A stretch of 64,000 nucleotides of DNA from positions 2,666,001-2,730,000 of the forward strand of contig NC_135255.1 in the NCBI RefSeq assembly GCF_964204865.1, in the 5' to 3' direction. The position numbers and the translations under genes are program-made. Position 1 is the stretch's first letter, and every line of letters begins with the position of its first letter. The notes under the pieces are model-generated. The model was given only the letters and a program-made list of their open reading frames with translations. It made no database searches and was not told where the DNA came from. Of the stretch, positions 34,590-48,282 are shown one piece after another. The stretch comes from Styela clava (lineage: Eukaryota; Chordata; Ascidiacea; Stolidobranchia; Styelidae).

Positions 34590-37000
34590 TTATTATCATC
34601 TCGTAGCAATTATCGATAAGCATATATTTAGGACGAAACACCAAACAAAACTCTGAGCCTTGAATTTTGTCACAAGAGTGTAGCCGCCGCACGTACGCGC
34701 GCTTTTTGTGTGTCAGACGGGAACGTTGCCAAGTAAGCCGTCAGAACCGTCTCTTTGCCTTTGTCAGCCTGGTATATATATTTTATTGGTAATGAAACAT
34801 TAATGAAATATCTGGCATACGGAAAAGAGGACTGAAAAATCTACCTAATGGAAAAAGGTAAGCAAGCTTTATTAATAGTGATTTCTTTTATCATTTTTAA
34901 TTTATAACACAACTAAAGCGTGTAATATAGGTTGGATATTACGGTAATTATCGCTTCCCATCGACATGACTAAGGCATCCGACGCAAATACAAGTAAATA
35001 GTTTTTGTTTAAATATATTTGCCTCTGTTTGGTTGTCGTCTACTGTTTCCACCAAAAAGTATTACCTCAACAAAGACAGGTAAGACATACATTAACAAAG
35101 TGTAAGAAAGTATTAATTCTCTATTTTTCGGTACGGACTCTATTTTTGGTACCAGCATTCGGCAATATCAATTTTATTGTATGAATTTCGTGTTTTTCAA
35201 TTTGTCTATCGACTTTAGTCTGTTTTTCGAATACCCTATGAGTTAACAATTTTATTTCAGAAGTGAACAAATTTAAACGTCTTCAAGAATTCTTGTTATA
35301 ACGTTGCCCGGAGGAAGAAAGCTAAGGCAAAATTAACAGTCGTGATAGAGTGACAAACGCAAATCGAAACTGTAGTATCGGTTGGATTGTGCACCACCAC
35401 TCTTCAGACGGCTATCCAAATATTTGATTTGAGTTCAGCGCATTAAACTTCCAAGCATGACGTCAGCATATATTGATTTTAGATTGGGTGGCATGACTTG
35501 TGTTCATCAAGCCACTTCGATCCAGACATCAAATATGTCCATGTATGGATCGTTGGTATATATTTCACTGTTGTTGTCGAGGCATTTAATCGATATAATG
35601 CAACTTTATAACAGAACAACTATTGACATTTAGTAACAGGTCTATCGTATATACCAGCACAACGCTTTTCTTATCGTAATTTGAGCTCACAATATGTGCT
35701 TGTCAAATCGAAAGGAATAGTTTTAACAATAAAACAGTAATGAGTATTGCCATCGCAAATATGAGCATATTCGAATATCTAACATTTTTAATATTAATTA
35801 AAAGCATCATTTATTTCGTATCTGTGCATGTCCGTTACACTAGCCTTCAGGTTAATACATTTATTTTTACCTACAAGGCGCCGAGTCTAAAATTACGCTA
35901 TTTCGAGCACGAACCAGCTATGCCCTACTACACTTTGATGCAATCCATTCGCAGCATGTAATCGACGACGCGGTATTGCCAGTTTAAATTGCAACTTTAT
36001 AAATATGGTATGGCTTATCAATCCATGTTTTAACATTTCTCTCAATTATTCTATTGCAGCGCAGAAGTTGGTAAACATATTAGAATTTGGCTCTGAAGAT
36101 GATGGCGGATTAACATTGTCTCTGGATGCCTTGTCTAAAGTATTGTGCCAACCAGCGATCAAAGACAAGCCACTCGCAGTCGTTGGTATCGCAGGTGCAC
36201 TTAGAACCGGAAAGTCTTTTCTGATGTCAATTTTGATGCGATATCTTAAAAATAAAGGAGTAAGTTTTTCAATCAAGTATCATAGCGTTTAAAGTTCTTA
36301 CGTTCGAATATATAGTACAGTTTTTAAATTGAATAAAATCAATTAAATTAAAATAAGTTATCGAGAAAGCAAAATGTATTGCAGCATAATAATGTCCGGC
36401 GTTAAAATTCCGACGTAATATGTATCAATTGTTACGAAAAAAATGTACGCCTTATAGCATCCAAATTTCATTATAATATACAGTATATATATATACCCAA
36501 CCGGTCGACCACGAACGTGGTGTATCCATGCATGTTCGAAGGACAGCCGATTATTAGGCGATGTTAGTAATATGTTCCTTCGTCATATTATTTTACTTTT
36601 TCGATTTTTCAGTGGAAGAATTCGGACTGGATAGGAGACGATGACAAATGTGCAGATGATGGTATTGAATGGAGAAAAGGTACTAAAGCTCACACGAGAG
36701 GAATTGTTATATGGAATGAAATTTTCACCATAGAAAAAAATGGCGAAGAGGTTAGATGCTGTATTTGAGTCCATTATCTCACCAATATTCAACAGATTCA
36801 GATTTTCAAAGTCTATCATATTTCCTTGATTTATTATTCTTTTTATTTTTGTCCTTAATGTAATCTTTTCTGTTATCTGCTTTTAATTTATTGATTTTGC
36901 GCACATTGATTTTGGTGCGATAGAAGGAAATATCTGCATATTAATCAATAATAATATAATAGATATAAATGAATTTTTTTCACAAAGTATTACAAATTTG
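34590..37000 (+). repeat. Segmental duplication, proximal copy
   Basis: The 5' flank, exon 1, intron 1 and exons 2-3 of the atlastin-like gene here are closely similar to 61478-64000, in the same order and orientation, including non-coding DNA. The similarity starts near agcatatatttagg in both copies. The full extent cannot be seen because the second copy runs out of the window. Confidence 0.85.
34690..34847 (+). promoter_or_regulatory. Likely promoter and leader of atlastin-like gene
   Basis: A GC-richer patch (cgcacgtacgcgcgc) is followed by tatatatatttt around 34773-34784, about 65-75 bp before the ATG. The same order is kept in the duplicate at 61570-61790. That conservation in non-coding DNA may reflect recency rather than function. 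Confidence 0.4.
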
Positions 37001-40000
37001 AAAATTTAATTTTTATTTTATGTTTAGTTTACCTACTTTGAGTTGAAAATGTTTGATTTTATATCCAAAAATGATTAGTAAATGGAGATATCTCAAAATG
37101 AATCATAAAACACAAATATAAATACTTTATTTTGTTTTCAGATTTCGATATTGCTGTTGGACACGCAGGGTCTTTTTGATGACACCATGTCAAAAGAAGA
37201 GAATATGAAAATATTTACATTTACAGTTTTGATGACATCACATCTCATGCTGAATATCAAGTCCCAAATTGATGAACGAGAATTAGAATCATTAGAGGTT
37301 TGTTTATTTCCCATTTGAAACATTCCCGGAAAATAAAGATCTAAAATGTGGTCAGAAATATGATATTCCTATTTATCTGGAGTAGGGGAAAGGCGATAAA
37401 ATTATTAATGATATGGTGGTCCGCATTTCCTGCTTGGTTATCAGTAAAGGTATAGGAAAAATTGATCATTTTACTATCCCGGAAGTGTGAACTCTGACGG
37501 TAGAATAATACACCTGTGCATAATTATTCACCACATGATTCAAACAAGGCAAGTGATTGCAAAGGTTGAAATTACTATATACAAGCAGACTTTATGCATT
37601 ATTCAGGTTTACCTCAGATTTAAACTTGAACTTGACCCAAATCCGAAAAGGCTTGTCTCAAATATTGATACATATAGATGACACAATCTATCTGGGTAAA
37701 GTTAAAGTAGCATAATTTTGCATTCATGGATATATATTTTTTTATATACTTTATCTCTGTCACAATAATAGTCGACTGCAATAAATAATTGTAATGTATT
37801 ATGCAGAAAATTGTTTTTTTTTATTAATTTTTTCAAATTCTAATTTTTGCATTCCCAAAAAACTAATATTTATTACGCTCTACTAAATTTCAGTTTTTCA
37901 CTGAATATGCTAAAAGTGCATCTGTTGAACCAGGGAGTGAATGTCCTTTTCAGGTGAGATTATCAACTAAATGACAGTTGTTGCTGTGAGATTCATTTAT
38001 TTTTATAAAAAGTTAGGAAGCTAACTTATTGCTTATTAATTATTATATTTGCGATAGTTTGTTTCCATCTAGCTCTTGATTTTTAACATGAAACATGCTT
38101 TAGTTATACTGAGAAAATCATACTGAATATTATCCATCTACTTTAACACTATAATTCACTGTAGAGAGCGGGTGATTGATATATCATGGAATATATGGAA
38201 GAATTTCCCTTTTCTGACTCAATTTGACTTTGACTTTTAGTAGTAATGAATGGTTTAATCGGAATTAGCATCGATTTGCAATTTCATCCTATGCTCTTGT
38301 ATTTTGCTTTGACGAAAGCCAATTGATATATAAAGAGCTACTAGGTTATACTCTATCCTGGTATAGTAGTGACATGGTGCTTAAACACTGATGTTTAATT
38401 TTAATTTGCAATTCATAATTTTTCGATTTCATTTTAGAATCTCTTATTTTTGATTCGAGATTGGCAATATCCATATGAAAGAGCCTATGGAGAGAAAGGA
38501 GGACAAGACTATCTCAAAGAAAAATTAGAACAAAAGGTTTCCAAAACTGAGTTAAATAGTGTCAGGCAAAATTTGAAATCTACATTCCAGGACTTGAAAT
38601 GCTTCTTGATGCCATTCCCTGGCCCATGTGTCTATAATCCAGAATTTGATGGCAAAAATAAAGGTAGTAAGTGAATAATTCGTCTATTGTTTGTTATTAA
38701 ATTTTAATTTAATATTTATAAGTCCATATTTTAAAATCAAACAATGTTTCAACAGAAGGGTATTGGTGCTTCAAAGTGGAACTAAATTAATGTCATTTAA
38801 TCATTTCTTCTAAATATTATCTGCATGTCCCTCTTCCCAAGTCACTCTAATTATCTTGAATGTTTACACATAAAGATTGCTCAGTTGCGTCTTAACAGTT
38901 ATACTACAATCCCCCATTGGTTGGAGCATTGACCTCACAACTGACAATTGAAGCTGGAATTCTGAAGATTTGAAACATTTCAGCCATTATATTCACCCAT
39001 ACTCAATTGACTTAACTGTAATAAATAGAAAGGTGGTATTTTTTTTAATGAATTGGCTGTAAACTCTGAGAGTTTGAACTTCAACCAAATGTCTATCTAA
39101 TTGTCTTGCAAAGAATTTAAAACTTTTAATTTAAACAAATTAAAACTTACGAGTTGTATGAGAAAAAGTTTTCCTCCTGATTTTTACATGTCAATCTAAT
39201 ATTTCGACAACATGTTGTTGATGTCGCTAGCTATACCAAATTTTAACTACCTGATTATTCATCTCGTTTGCATTCTGATAATACAATTCATGTTAGCAAT
39301 TCAGTGTTTTGAAACAACTATTTTTTGTTCAAGACATGAATGCAGACTTTCTTGAGAATGTGAAAGGGCTTGCTGAAACACTATTTGGATCAACTAACTT
39401 GAAGTTGAAATCTTTCAATCAGAAATATCTAACAGGGAAAGAACTTTGGTTTCTTCTGCAATCATGTAATGAAACTTTCACCAATGGAAAGCTACCTATT
39501 GTTGGAAACATGGTTCTGGTATGCTCTATGTTTATGAATGTGGAAAGTAGCTCATTATAAACACTCTTAAAAATATTTTGCTTATTAGCATCCTTTAATT
39601 CAATATTGTAATGGAATTAATCTTTGATATTTTGTTTCATTTTGATAAACTTGTATAAAACTTTAACGTTAATTTGCCTCATTATTTTCTCTTGATTTGT
39701 TCTATTTCAATTGCTTCCCCAAGTTAACCTTGAAATGGTAATATAAACCTTATTTACAGTATTGAAGTAGAAATACTCATAACAATTAACAATGTATCCA
39801 TAATTTTGCCACATTATCTCAACTGGAGTCTATAAGCTATTTTGTATAATACAATTTGATTATATGAAATTTTTATTGCATGATAAGTGAAAAATATTAT
39901 TTTTGCGTTGTACCATCAAAATGTTGATTAATCATTAAGGTCTACCTAAATCCTCACAAGGAAAAATGCTGCATTTGTATTTCAAATCTTCAAAAAATTG

Positions 40001-43000
40001 AATATTTGTGTTTTCACAGGCCTTTGCTAAAATGAGGAATAGAATTGCTATGACAGAAGCCTTGTGCAAATTTGAAGAAACATACAAGGAAGTAAGATTT
40101 ACTAAAATCCTATATTCTCTCTTCACTCAAATTTATGAATAAAACTTATAACTTTACATTCATTACATTGAATAAACAAACATATTAATGTTAGTTTTAC
40201 TCAACTATTAAGTGCACAAGATGTCACTAGTAAATTTCAAATACAGGATAGCCAACCAGGTGATTGATCCAGATACATGAACATATTTGTTAGATTCTGT
40301 CTATTGGTATAAGGAAAAGTCGTTAGATATTAGTGTTGTTAATTGTAATTTAAGGAAGAATCCAAGCATGCTAAAAAGTTGGAAAGAAATCTTTATGAGT
40401 TTTATGAAAAATCTCTATATGCGGCAAAACAACATTTTGGAGATCAAAGTAGATTTGGTGGAGAAGATCTAAGAATTCCTTATCAAGAAATGTTAATATC
40501 GGAATGTCAGGACCGGTTTCATATATATGCGAACTGGGATGATCTGAGAAAGGTTTGAATAAATCATATATGCGTTTTTATTAATTTTATTTTCCAGTTT
40601 TGCAATAAGCTGTTACAGCTCTTTATTAGTTAAGATAATTCAACTTTTGACGGAATTCATTTGATCTATAGTTTCAAGTTTTTTTAACCATCATCCATAT
40701 GCTCCATATATATACCACATTTCTCCGTGTATAATACGCACTTCCAAGGCCAAATTTTCAAGTTCGAAATAAAAGGGTGCGTTTTATGCATTGACATAGA
40801 AAACATCGCAAAAAATATTATTCCTTATTTAATGCTAAACTGGGTAATAAATTTTACATATATTAATCTTAAGTGTTTTAATTCCATTTAGCAAAGTCTG
40901 TTAGTATCAGATCATGCTTGTTTCGGTAGAAGCGTACCCAATCCAACAAAATTTAATGTTAATAAAAATAGAAAGAGATTTAATCAGTTCATTAATTCCA
41001 GGTCAGATAAAAACAGCTGCCAGCTGCCTTTTTTTTCTGTTCCGCCGAATCAGCAATACTTTAGGGTCATGAATCACTATATGTTACTGGAATTAGTGAC
41101 TGGCCGGTGGCCTCTCTTTGAAGTGCGGCGTCTAAAAACACGCTCAATGTCAGACCATATCAGCTTTTAAAGAGATGAGACAAATAACAGCATGATACTT
41201 TAATGTCAAATAACATCACATCATAATTGGCAGTCGTTACATGGTAAATACATCAAACAACATATTAATTAGGATATATGGCTAACAAAAGGCATTCTCA
41301 AAATAAAAACACAACGAAGAAAGGAACGGAAGGAAACTTCATATGCGTATTATGCATGTATATTGAAATATTCTCCCACAGATATGCTAAAATACACACT
41401 CGTATTTATCCAGGGGTGCGTATTATGCATGGAGAAACATGGTATATATATATTGTTGCACTTTGACATTATAAGATATTACCTAAACTGGTTACTTTGA
41501 CTACTTTCGATTTTCCAATATGTGGTCATACCCATATCATATATGCCAGAATATGAAGCACAATGTTTGATGACATGCTTTATTTTCTGGAATTAATTGA
41601 ATATATAGGAAATAGCATTCAAAATATGAATGTGAATTTTATCAGTATTTACATTTTGATGGAACAAAAAACTCGTTGATGCATTAAGATAAAGCAAAGT
41701 TCGCTATATCCTATGAATAAAAGTCATCAATTTAGAAACCTTGATTCTATTTAACTAGTAACTAGATTTTTGTCATTCATATGGCAACAGAAAATATGTT
41801 TTGTATAGATTGTAAGCAGACAAATTGTAATACTATTCATTATAATTTATCGTCCAGATCAAAGCACAAAATTTTTCATCACAAAAGCGTCATGAAATTT
41901 GGACTAGATATCGGGAAAACATGAAAAAGGTGAGCAATATAATAATCAAATAGGAACCTATTTCCAAGAAAACTGTACAAATGTTTTATGACACGAGGAC
42001 GTTTCCCATTTTTATTTTGTTTTATTGCACGGAACTGTGACTCCAGTGAGGAAAACAAGTGCTTATATAATTATCGAAGACGACGTGCTAAGGATAAACA
42101 AATGGGTGAATCCGCACCCCAAAGTTTCTAGATTGAAAAGCGGCAACATAAAATACTAAGATTAAAACAGAAACATCATAATGTTTGTTTTAGGACAACC
42201 CACTGATTGAAAAGGGTACACATTGTGAATTTTTAAGCTCTTAACCGAGCTTTACGCGACTTTTTCTTGGATTATGACGGTATAAATAAATGATTCAAAG
42301 TATATTCCTTTTGATGACTGTTTCAAAAGCTATTCTGTGGGGATTTAAAAGTGATGAATATGTATTTTTGAAATACTAATATACCTCATACGTGTTTATA
42401 TTGTACTGAATTAAATTTTACTTTCTGGGATTTTATTGCACATCTTTGGATTTCTCTAACGAATTCGCAAGATAGCAGAAATGTGTATGGAAATTAGATA
42501 TAATCGGGCAGTTTATCTCACATGATTATGTCCGAAAATTGGCGTGGTATTTCGGATCAGTAATACTTTTATTTCATCGTAGGTTTACGCAACCTAGAGT
42601 TGCGTTGAACAATTAAATGAAAATAGACATTTTAAATTATCGTAGTGGGCGTGGATTGATTTTACGCGACAGAATGAGTCATTTCACGCTGAAAAAGTTG
42701 GCTCTCTTTACAAACATGTATTTGACGTGACCGTTTCAGAAGCCGTTGCATGGGAATTTCCGATTTTTAACCCCCATTTTTTTTTTGACTGCGCCCCTGG
42801 TTACACTGTTTTATATGTTGCATAGATATAACTTAAAGGTAATCTTTCTCATTTATTGTTATGGTATGGATTTTGTTGAGAGTTGAGAAAAGTGCTGGCA
42901 AATGTTTACCAAGTAATTAATCTTGTTTGCACATGTTGGTACGGACATGTACAGTTAATCTTTTAATCTTTCTCCTAGGACCTTGGTACTGGTTATAATG

Positions 43001-45912
43001 AGCCTGATGTTTTTAAAAAGCATCACAAAAAGAATCAAATAGCTTTGTTGGAGGCTTACAGGTGTGAGACTGCAAAATGTGCATCCTATACTAAAGAACA
43101 TGAATTGCTACTGATAGAGGACATTGAACACTCTAAAAAGAAGTTTGAACAACTGAATGATGATTTAGGTCTTATTATGGCTTTGGGAAGTCAAGTTCCA
43201 TCCAATCGTCAACCAGAAGATGTTTTAACAGAAGTGAGTATTGGTGAAACTATGAGAAAGTTTTCTTTTCAAAAATTTTCTTCATCCCATTTTATTCTTT
43301 TTCATTGCAGTTACCTATTCATTGCTTCAATCACTCACACATCTCACTCACATCTCTGTCCGAACTTCTCACTTTTCAGATAATCTTGCTTTGTCTTAAC
43401 ATCGGGCTTGACGGCTGATCTATTGACTTGCCCTGAGCATTACGAACGACCGCCTGTCACCACACCTCTGCTTACCCCATGCGTGTTAACAGTTTTAAAT
43501 CCCGTGATAGATAACTATCATGCGAGCTTATTCAGGAATTAATTGCACGAGTACCTGGACTCCCTGCCGCCATAGCGTGGTTCTCATTTCCGTTGGTTGG
43601 TTATAGCTTTGTCGTCCAAGTCGATGCATAACAGTCAACCAACTATTCCTACACCCGACATAGACTTGCGGTTCACATTATTATTAGGCTGTCAATTGCC
43701 TTCTCCACAAGATAAATATAGAAAAATCTTTCTTCCGAAAAATTCTGCTTCGTGCAAACTTGTATGAAAAAAGTAGCTTTGTTGTACAGCTGGAAAAGCG
43801 GACATGGGAAAATTGACGAACTGTCAATTACTATGAATCCTATAAACAAATTGATTCCGTTGCTATGTGCTGCACTGTCATAAATCTATACTTACTGTCT
43901 TTATAAAATGGTTCAAAGAAACCAAACAATTTGTTATCTTCTACTTTACTGTCTTAGCATGTCTTTGATTGAACAACGAGTAAGAGGGGAATAGAAATCA
44001 GAGGTATTCAGATTAGCTTGTATTAGTGAAAAATAAAATTATTACTTCTTATTCACAATTTTATTTTCTGGACAGGAACAACAGGATCTTGTTAGACAAT
44101 ATGAAGCTTGTCTTTTGTTTTATCAATTATCTCTCGAATACAAAGAGGAATTTGAAAAAGTTTGTATTGAATATTTTGTACAAATTATGACTGAAAAGTT
44201 TTATCAAGTCGAAAATTGTTGTTTATTGTTATAAGTCATTGTAATTACTTGATCAGTGCCATTCTGATCACATTGTGGTCGTTTTTGAGTTAAGTTGAGG
44301 GATGGATATGTGCAAAAATATTGCTATACTGACCAAAGTGAATGTGACCACTAATTAACTGGTACATTAACTATTTCTATATCTGGCCTGATGATTAAGA
44401 AATCTTGTTTCATCGTATGGTTAAGCTTTATTATCACACCTTATAAAAATACGGATACTCTATTATTTGAATATATTAATTTTTATCATGGCGTCATGCC
44501 TTAGTTCAATTTTACATATGTCGCTACTTTCCCTGGCTTGTTTTTTTCTCTCTTAAAATTCTAAGTTATAAATAATAATAATGAACGACCGAGGTTGGGT
44601 TCAGGTAAATGTATCGCAATTACATCAATTTCACGTCATAAAATCTGAAGAATTCGCTGTCATTTTTTAGTTCTCTGCCCTGTATGTTGCCGAAGATGAT
44701 TTAAAGAAACAACTAAATGAGATGAAAAAATCATATTATGAGTTGTTTGAAGATAGGTGGCCCAGACATGGGGCAAATATTGAAACTTACAGAGATAAAT
44801 TTTTGAAGTTACTGGATGAAGAATATCAAGATTGCTTAAATTTGAACGCAAGGAACAAGGTCCATGGTGCATATGAAATTTATTATGACAAATCTATATT
44901 AGGAGAAAGTACCAAAATAAAGTCGAATGATATATACTGCTAATTCCCATCTAGTTGACAGTTAGGCTTATGTATAGGACCAATAATTTTCAGTTTATTC
45001 AGTAGATAACTAAGATGAAAAAAATTACCTTACCTTCATGTTATTCTTACCCAGTTTATTCAATCTTTATCAAAAACAAATTTGTCAGTATTAACTAATT
45101 AATGTTTACTTCGATTTCTTGTTTTATTAGAATGTTTTTGAAAATGTAATACAGGAATCAAAAACAAAAATGAAAGCACAATATTGTGAAACAATGGATG
45201 GGGTAAGTGCCTCATGATTTAGAGCTGTTATTATAAATAGCCATAGTTATTTTGTCTCTGCAAATTTTATTCTATTGCTTATCTGCTGTCAGTAAAAAAT
45301 CACATTTTTTCTGTCCCTGTTAACAATATTGCATTTACGTTCAGTTTTGGCAATATTCTATCAAGTCGTTCCCAATGACAGGCATTTATCTGTATATATA
45401 TATATTCACTTTGATCCTGGAATCATTTTTCACAGATAATTCACGAGGGTTATTGTGACCCCCAAGATCTCCAGAATATACACGAAAAAACAATACAAAA
45501 GCTGGAAGGAAACTTTAAAGAAGAATTACAAGGAATAGATAGTGGAGCTCAGACCGATGTGCTGAGTAAGTGCCAAGAAGAAATAGGCAAAGAGTTTAAG
45601 GAGTTCAAAAAAAGAAACCAAAAGCATGCCCAACAGAAACCCAAATTAGACAAGAGCATGATTGAGGAAAAAATCGTTATGGCACTGGAAATTGTTGTTG
45701 CCTCATTGCCGATCATAAAAAAGCTTCGTGCAGTCATGAACACAGTGAAAAAGGCTTTTCCTGCCACAGCTAAACTTTCGACATCAATGGGAGGACTGAC
45801 AATATCGGTACCTTCACTGGCAATAGGAGCTTCTGTTGTTGCTGTAGGTGCTCTCACTGCTTATTGTGTGTATAAATATTATGACAAAGAAAAGCGGTCG
45901 ATAGAGCAATAG
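34848..45912 (+). CDS. Atlastin-like GTPase with extended helical stalk
   Basis: Fifteen exons by eye, all GT-AG and in frame: 34848-34857, 36060-36259, 36613-36750, 37142-37297, 37894-37953, 38438-38663, 39334-39518, 40020-40091, 40355-40552, 41858-41929, 42979-43233, 44076-44159, 44671-44859, 45131-45202, 45436-45912. The product has 797 residues. The GTPase domain (about 1-325) has the P-loop GALRTGKS (49-56) with the family arginine, LLLDTQG (120-126) and the atlastin/GBP-type base motif LIRDW (193-197). Atlastins fuse ER membranes. The domain order and motifs such as FTEYAKSA and FDGKNK resemble atlastin more than GBP. After it comes a much longer helical region (326-740) than in atlastin (about 560 residues in all), with three 72-bp exons. 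A hydrophobic stretch at about 758-784 is probably a membrane anchor. The donor of exon 13 (gtccat) is weak. AATAAA lies at 45974. Confidence 0.82.
40707..41450. mobile_element. MITE in intron 9 of the atlastin-like gene
   Basis: Long imperfect inverted ends: tatatataccacatttctcc, then gtgtataatacgcac at the left, and the complementary gtgcgtattatgcatggag, then aaacatggtatatata at the right, with about four mismatches in 33 bases. It is about 744 bp with no coding capacity. Exact borders and target duplication are hidden by the TA-rich ends, so the superfamily is not assigned. Confidence 0.7.
43405..43720 (+). repeat. Diverged SINE family 2 copy in intron 11
   Basis: In this orientation it carries a B-box-like gttttaaatccc and later ctacacccgacatag. 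Both match, in the opposite orientation, the family 2 copies at 46722-46985 and 54143-54456. Ends are approximate. Confidence 0.45.
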
Positions 45913-47334
45913 ATAAATTCAATATGACACATGGACTGGCAGATTTTATCAAGACTAGATTATAAAATGAGTGAATAAAATGAGTTTTTGTAGAATCTAA
46001 TATTAAACAAGCAAACCAGTGATCCTAGATAACCAAAAAAAAAAAAATTAACCTGATAAGCATAAAATTGTTAAATCATACCTGATCATCTCTGTGCTTG
46101 ATTGACATATACCAAAACAACTATAATCGAATGTAAGTTTCCTATTGCGTAATATGCGTAAACTTGAGCAACTAATTTTGCTGAACCCAAATTACCTATA
46201 CTTACACTGTTAAAATTGTGTATCTTCTTCCTTAGGTCATTTTAGTTCACTCGTTATTTTGTGTTTAATATTTTAAAATGAATTCATTTTAAGCATTAAT
46301 GTTCAAGTTCAAGGTTTATTAAATAAATAAGATTTTTAAATTAATTCGAAGTAGAGGAAAGTCTGTATATATCAACTAGATATATACATAGCTGGACAAA
46401 CGACGCTTTCTCTCTAAATATGTTATCCATCCACGGCGTTAGTTTTACAGCACTATCCAGTTGCTAACTAACTTTAATTAAATTTAAATCAGTTTTTTGC
46501 TCGTCGTAGCATGTAATAATGACCATATTGTAGTGTCGGAATCGAATTTCTTAAGCTGACAGTGGGAATAAAAATTGGAAAATGATAATAATCCTAGTAG
46601 TACAAAAAGCTGAAAAACCCGTAAGTAAACTGTTAATGAAATTGCCATTTAATTAATCTGGAATCATGTAGCGTTTCTATGGTGTTCTTAGCCCATTCGT
46701 ACTTTCTAAGTAGATAGGATAGGATTTACATATTTATCCCGAGGGAAAGGAAAATCGATAAAACGACTTAATCATATGGTGAACCACGGCCTCTTCTATT
46801 ACTATTCCATGTCGGGTGTAGGATTAGTTAGTTATTTGTTTTCGGAAGCATGGACTTGATGGTGGAGGAAGCCGCAACCGACCAGCGGTTACGTGAACCA
46901 CCCTACGACTGCGAGGAGTCCAGCAATCCTCTCGCTCATAACCATCCCCGCAGGGGATTCGAATCTGCGAACCCAAGCAGAGTAAGATCAAATTTACATA
47001 CAGAGTGCACAGTCTTTACGTAAAATTGTCAAATAAAATCTCTAAATGCTACTCTATTCACTATTATTGAGCTGAAAAAACTAACCAAAATGCGCATAAT
47101 TTTCGGCAATCGCAGTTTCTTCTCTAACCCGGCGTAATTCGCTTCTATCTGGCTGACTAATCTAATACCCGACATGGACCAATAGGGTTGGAAACGTGTC
47201 ATACATAGGCTGCCAAGAACATGCATATACCGCCAACACTTATACATAACAGCCAACTCAATATACAAATGAAGCCATTTAAGGTTATGCACAAATACTG
47301 TCATTCCATAAGAATTTTTGCTTAATGCTGAACA
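45913..47334. repeat. Repeat block A, left part
   Basis: From about 46016 the sequence (cctgataagc, then gatcatctctgtgcttgatt, and later attgcgtaatatgcgtaaac) is alignable by eye to about 52750-53580. This is non-coding DNA that was duplicated and has diverged. It contains a SINE family 2 copy at 46722-46985 that block B lacks at that place, so that SINE inserted after duplication or was lost from the other block. Confidence 0.6.
46722..46985 (-). repeat. tRNA-derived SINE family 2, copy 1
   Basis: Read on the minus strand it has a B box (GATTCGAATCCC within 46948-46966) and then the body shared with 54143-54370. The tail ends near ggatttacatatttatccc (plus strand). The 5' tRNA head is incomplete. 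Confidence 0.65.
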
Positions 47335-47960
47335 GGATAGGATTTATATATTTATTCCAGGGGAGAGGGAACCCTATAAATCAGCTTGATCATACATGGC
47401 CAAACCCGCCCCCTCGTCCAGTCCATGTAGGGTAACTTGGTCCGATGTGTGCATTAAGTTTGAGTTGTATCGTTTTGTATGGCCTAATTATCCATGAGAG
47501 AGCGTCGTATATTCGCTTGATAGAAATCCCAACCAACCTGGATTAATAGTACTAGGTGAAGACCTGGGTTCCGGGTATCAGATGAATGATTAATGAAGCC
47601 TAAACGTGACCGAGAAAATGTTTCACTGTTTGGTGGTAATTACTGACGAGCCTTAGTTGCCTTGGCCTAGTGTTTAAATAGTGCAAGACAGATAACCTTC
47701 TTTACACAACATGAATACTCCAAAATGTAGTAAAACACATTAGGACCAAGAATAGAATGTTGGTGAAGACGTTGAAAAAATGTTGATTGAAAACGTTCTG
47801 CTAATGTAGTCGGTCGCGGTAAGGCTTTTAATAAAGTTTCTCTGTATTGTAGTAAATTATTAAACAATTCCGATGACAATCACATTGTTGAGAAATTATC
47901 AAAACTCATTTATAAATTGATCGCATGGCGATGCCAAAGACACCTACTTATGTGTTTATT
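47335..47960. repeat. Repeat block C, copy 1
   Basis: About 620 bp alignable by eye to 52134-52735 and, in its second half, to about 54600-55190. Shared pieces include gggagagggaaccctata at the start, aaatgttgattgaaaacgttctgc in the middle and caattccgatgaca near the end. The first 100 bases resemble the tail of SINE family 2. Confidence 0.65.
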
Positions 47961-48282
47961 TAGCTTTTATATATTGGAGCTCCGCTCTAGGAGACACTTT
48001 GCTTATATTTATCTTGGATGAAAGCCCCTTCCAAAAAACAACCCGCCACCGCACAAAAGAAAACAATTATTAATTATCCATTTAGGGTTAGGAAAAGGCT
48101 TTTACCATAAATCTGAAACAAAAGACTAGGACAGTGCGATTTGTCAAACATTCAGTCGATTGCCAGCCTTGGTAATATTAAAAAGTCTACCATGCCATTG
48201 CGGGTAGATACAGAGATACAGATGTAAATCTCCACTTGTCCCAAATTAGTAAAAACACAAATGACTAGTTTGTAATATTTAT
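47961..48282. other. Intergenic, no gene recognised
   Basis: It contains, near 48000-48055, a relative of the hairpin repeat at 34423. Nothing else is recognised. Confidence 0.4.

Noticed and set aside
35740..35961. Short plus-strand frame in intron 1 of the atlastin-like gene, partly repeated at 62711-62965
   Set aside because: The duplicate does not keep the frame, and the similarity covers non-coding flanks equally, so it is part of the segmental duplication.
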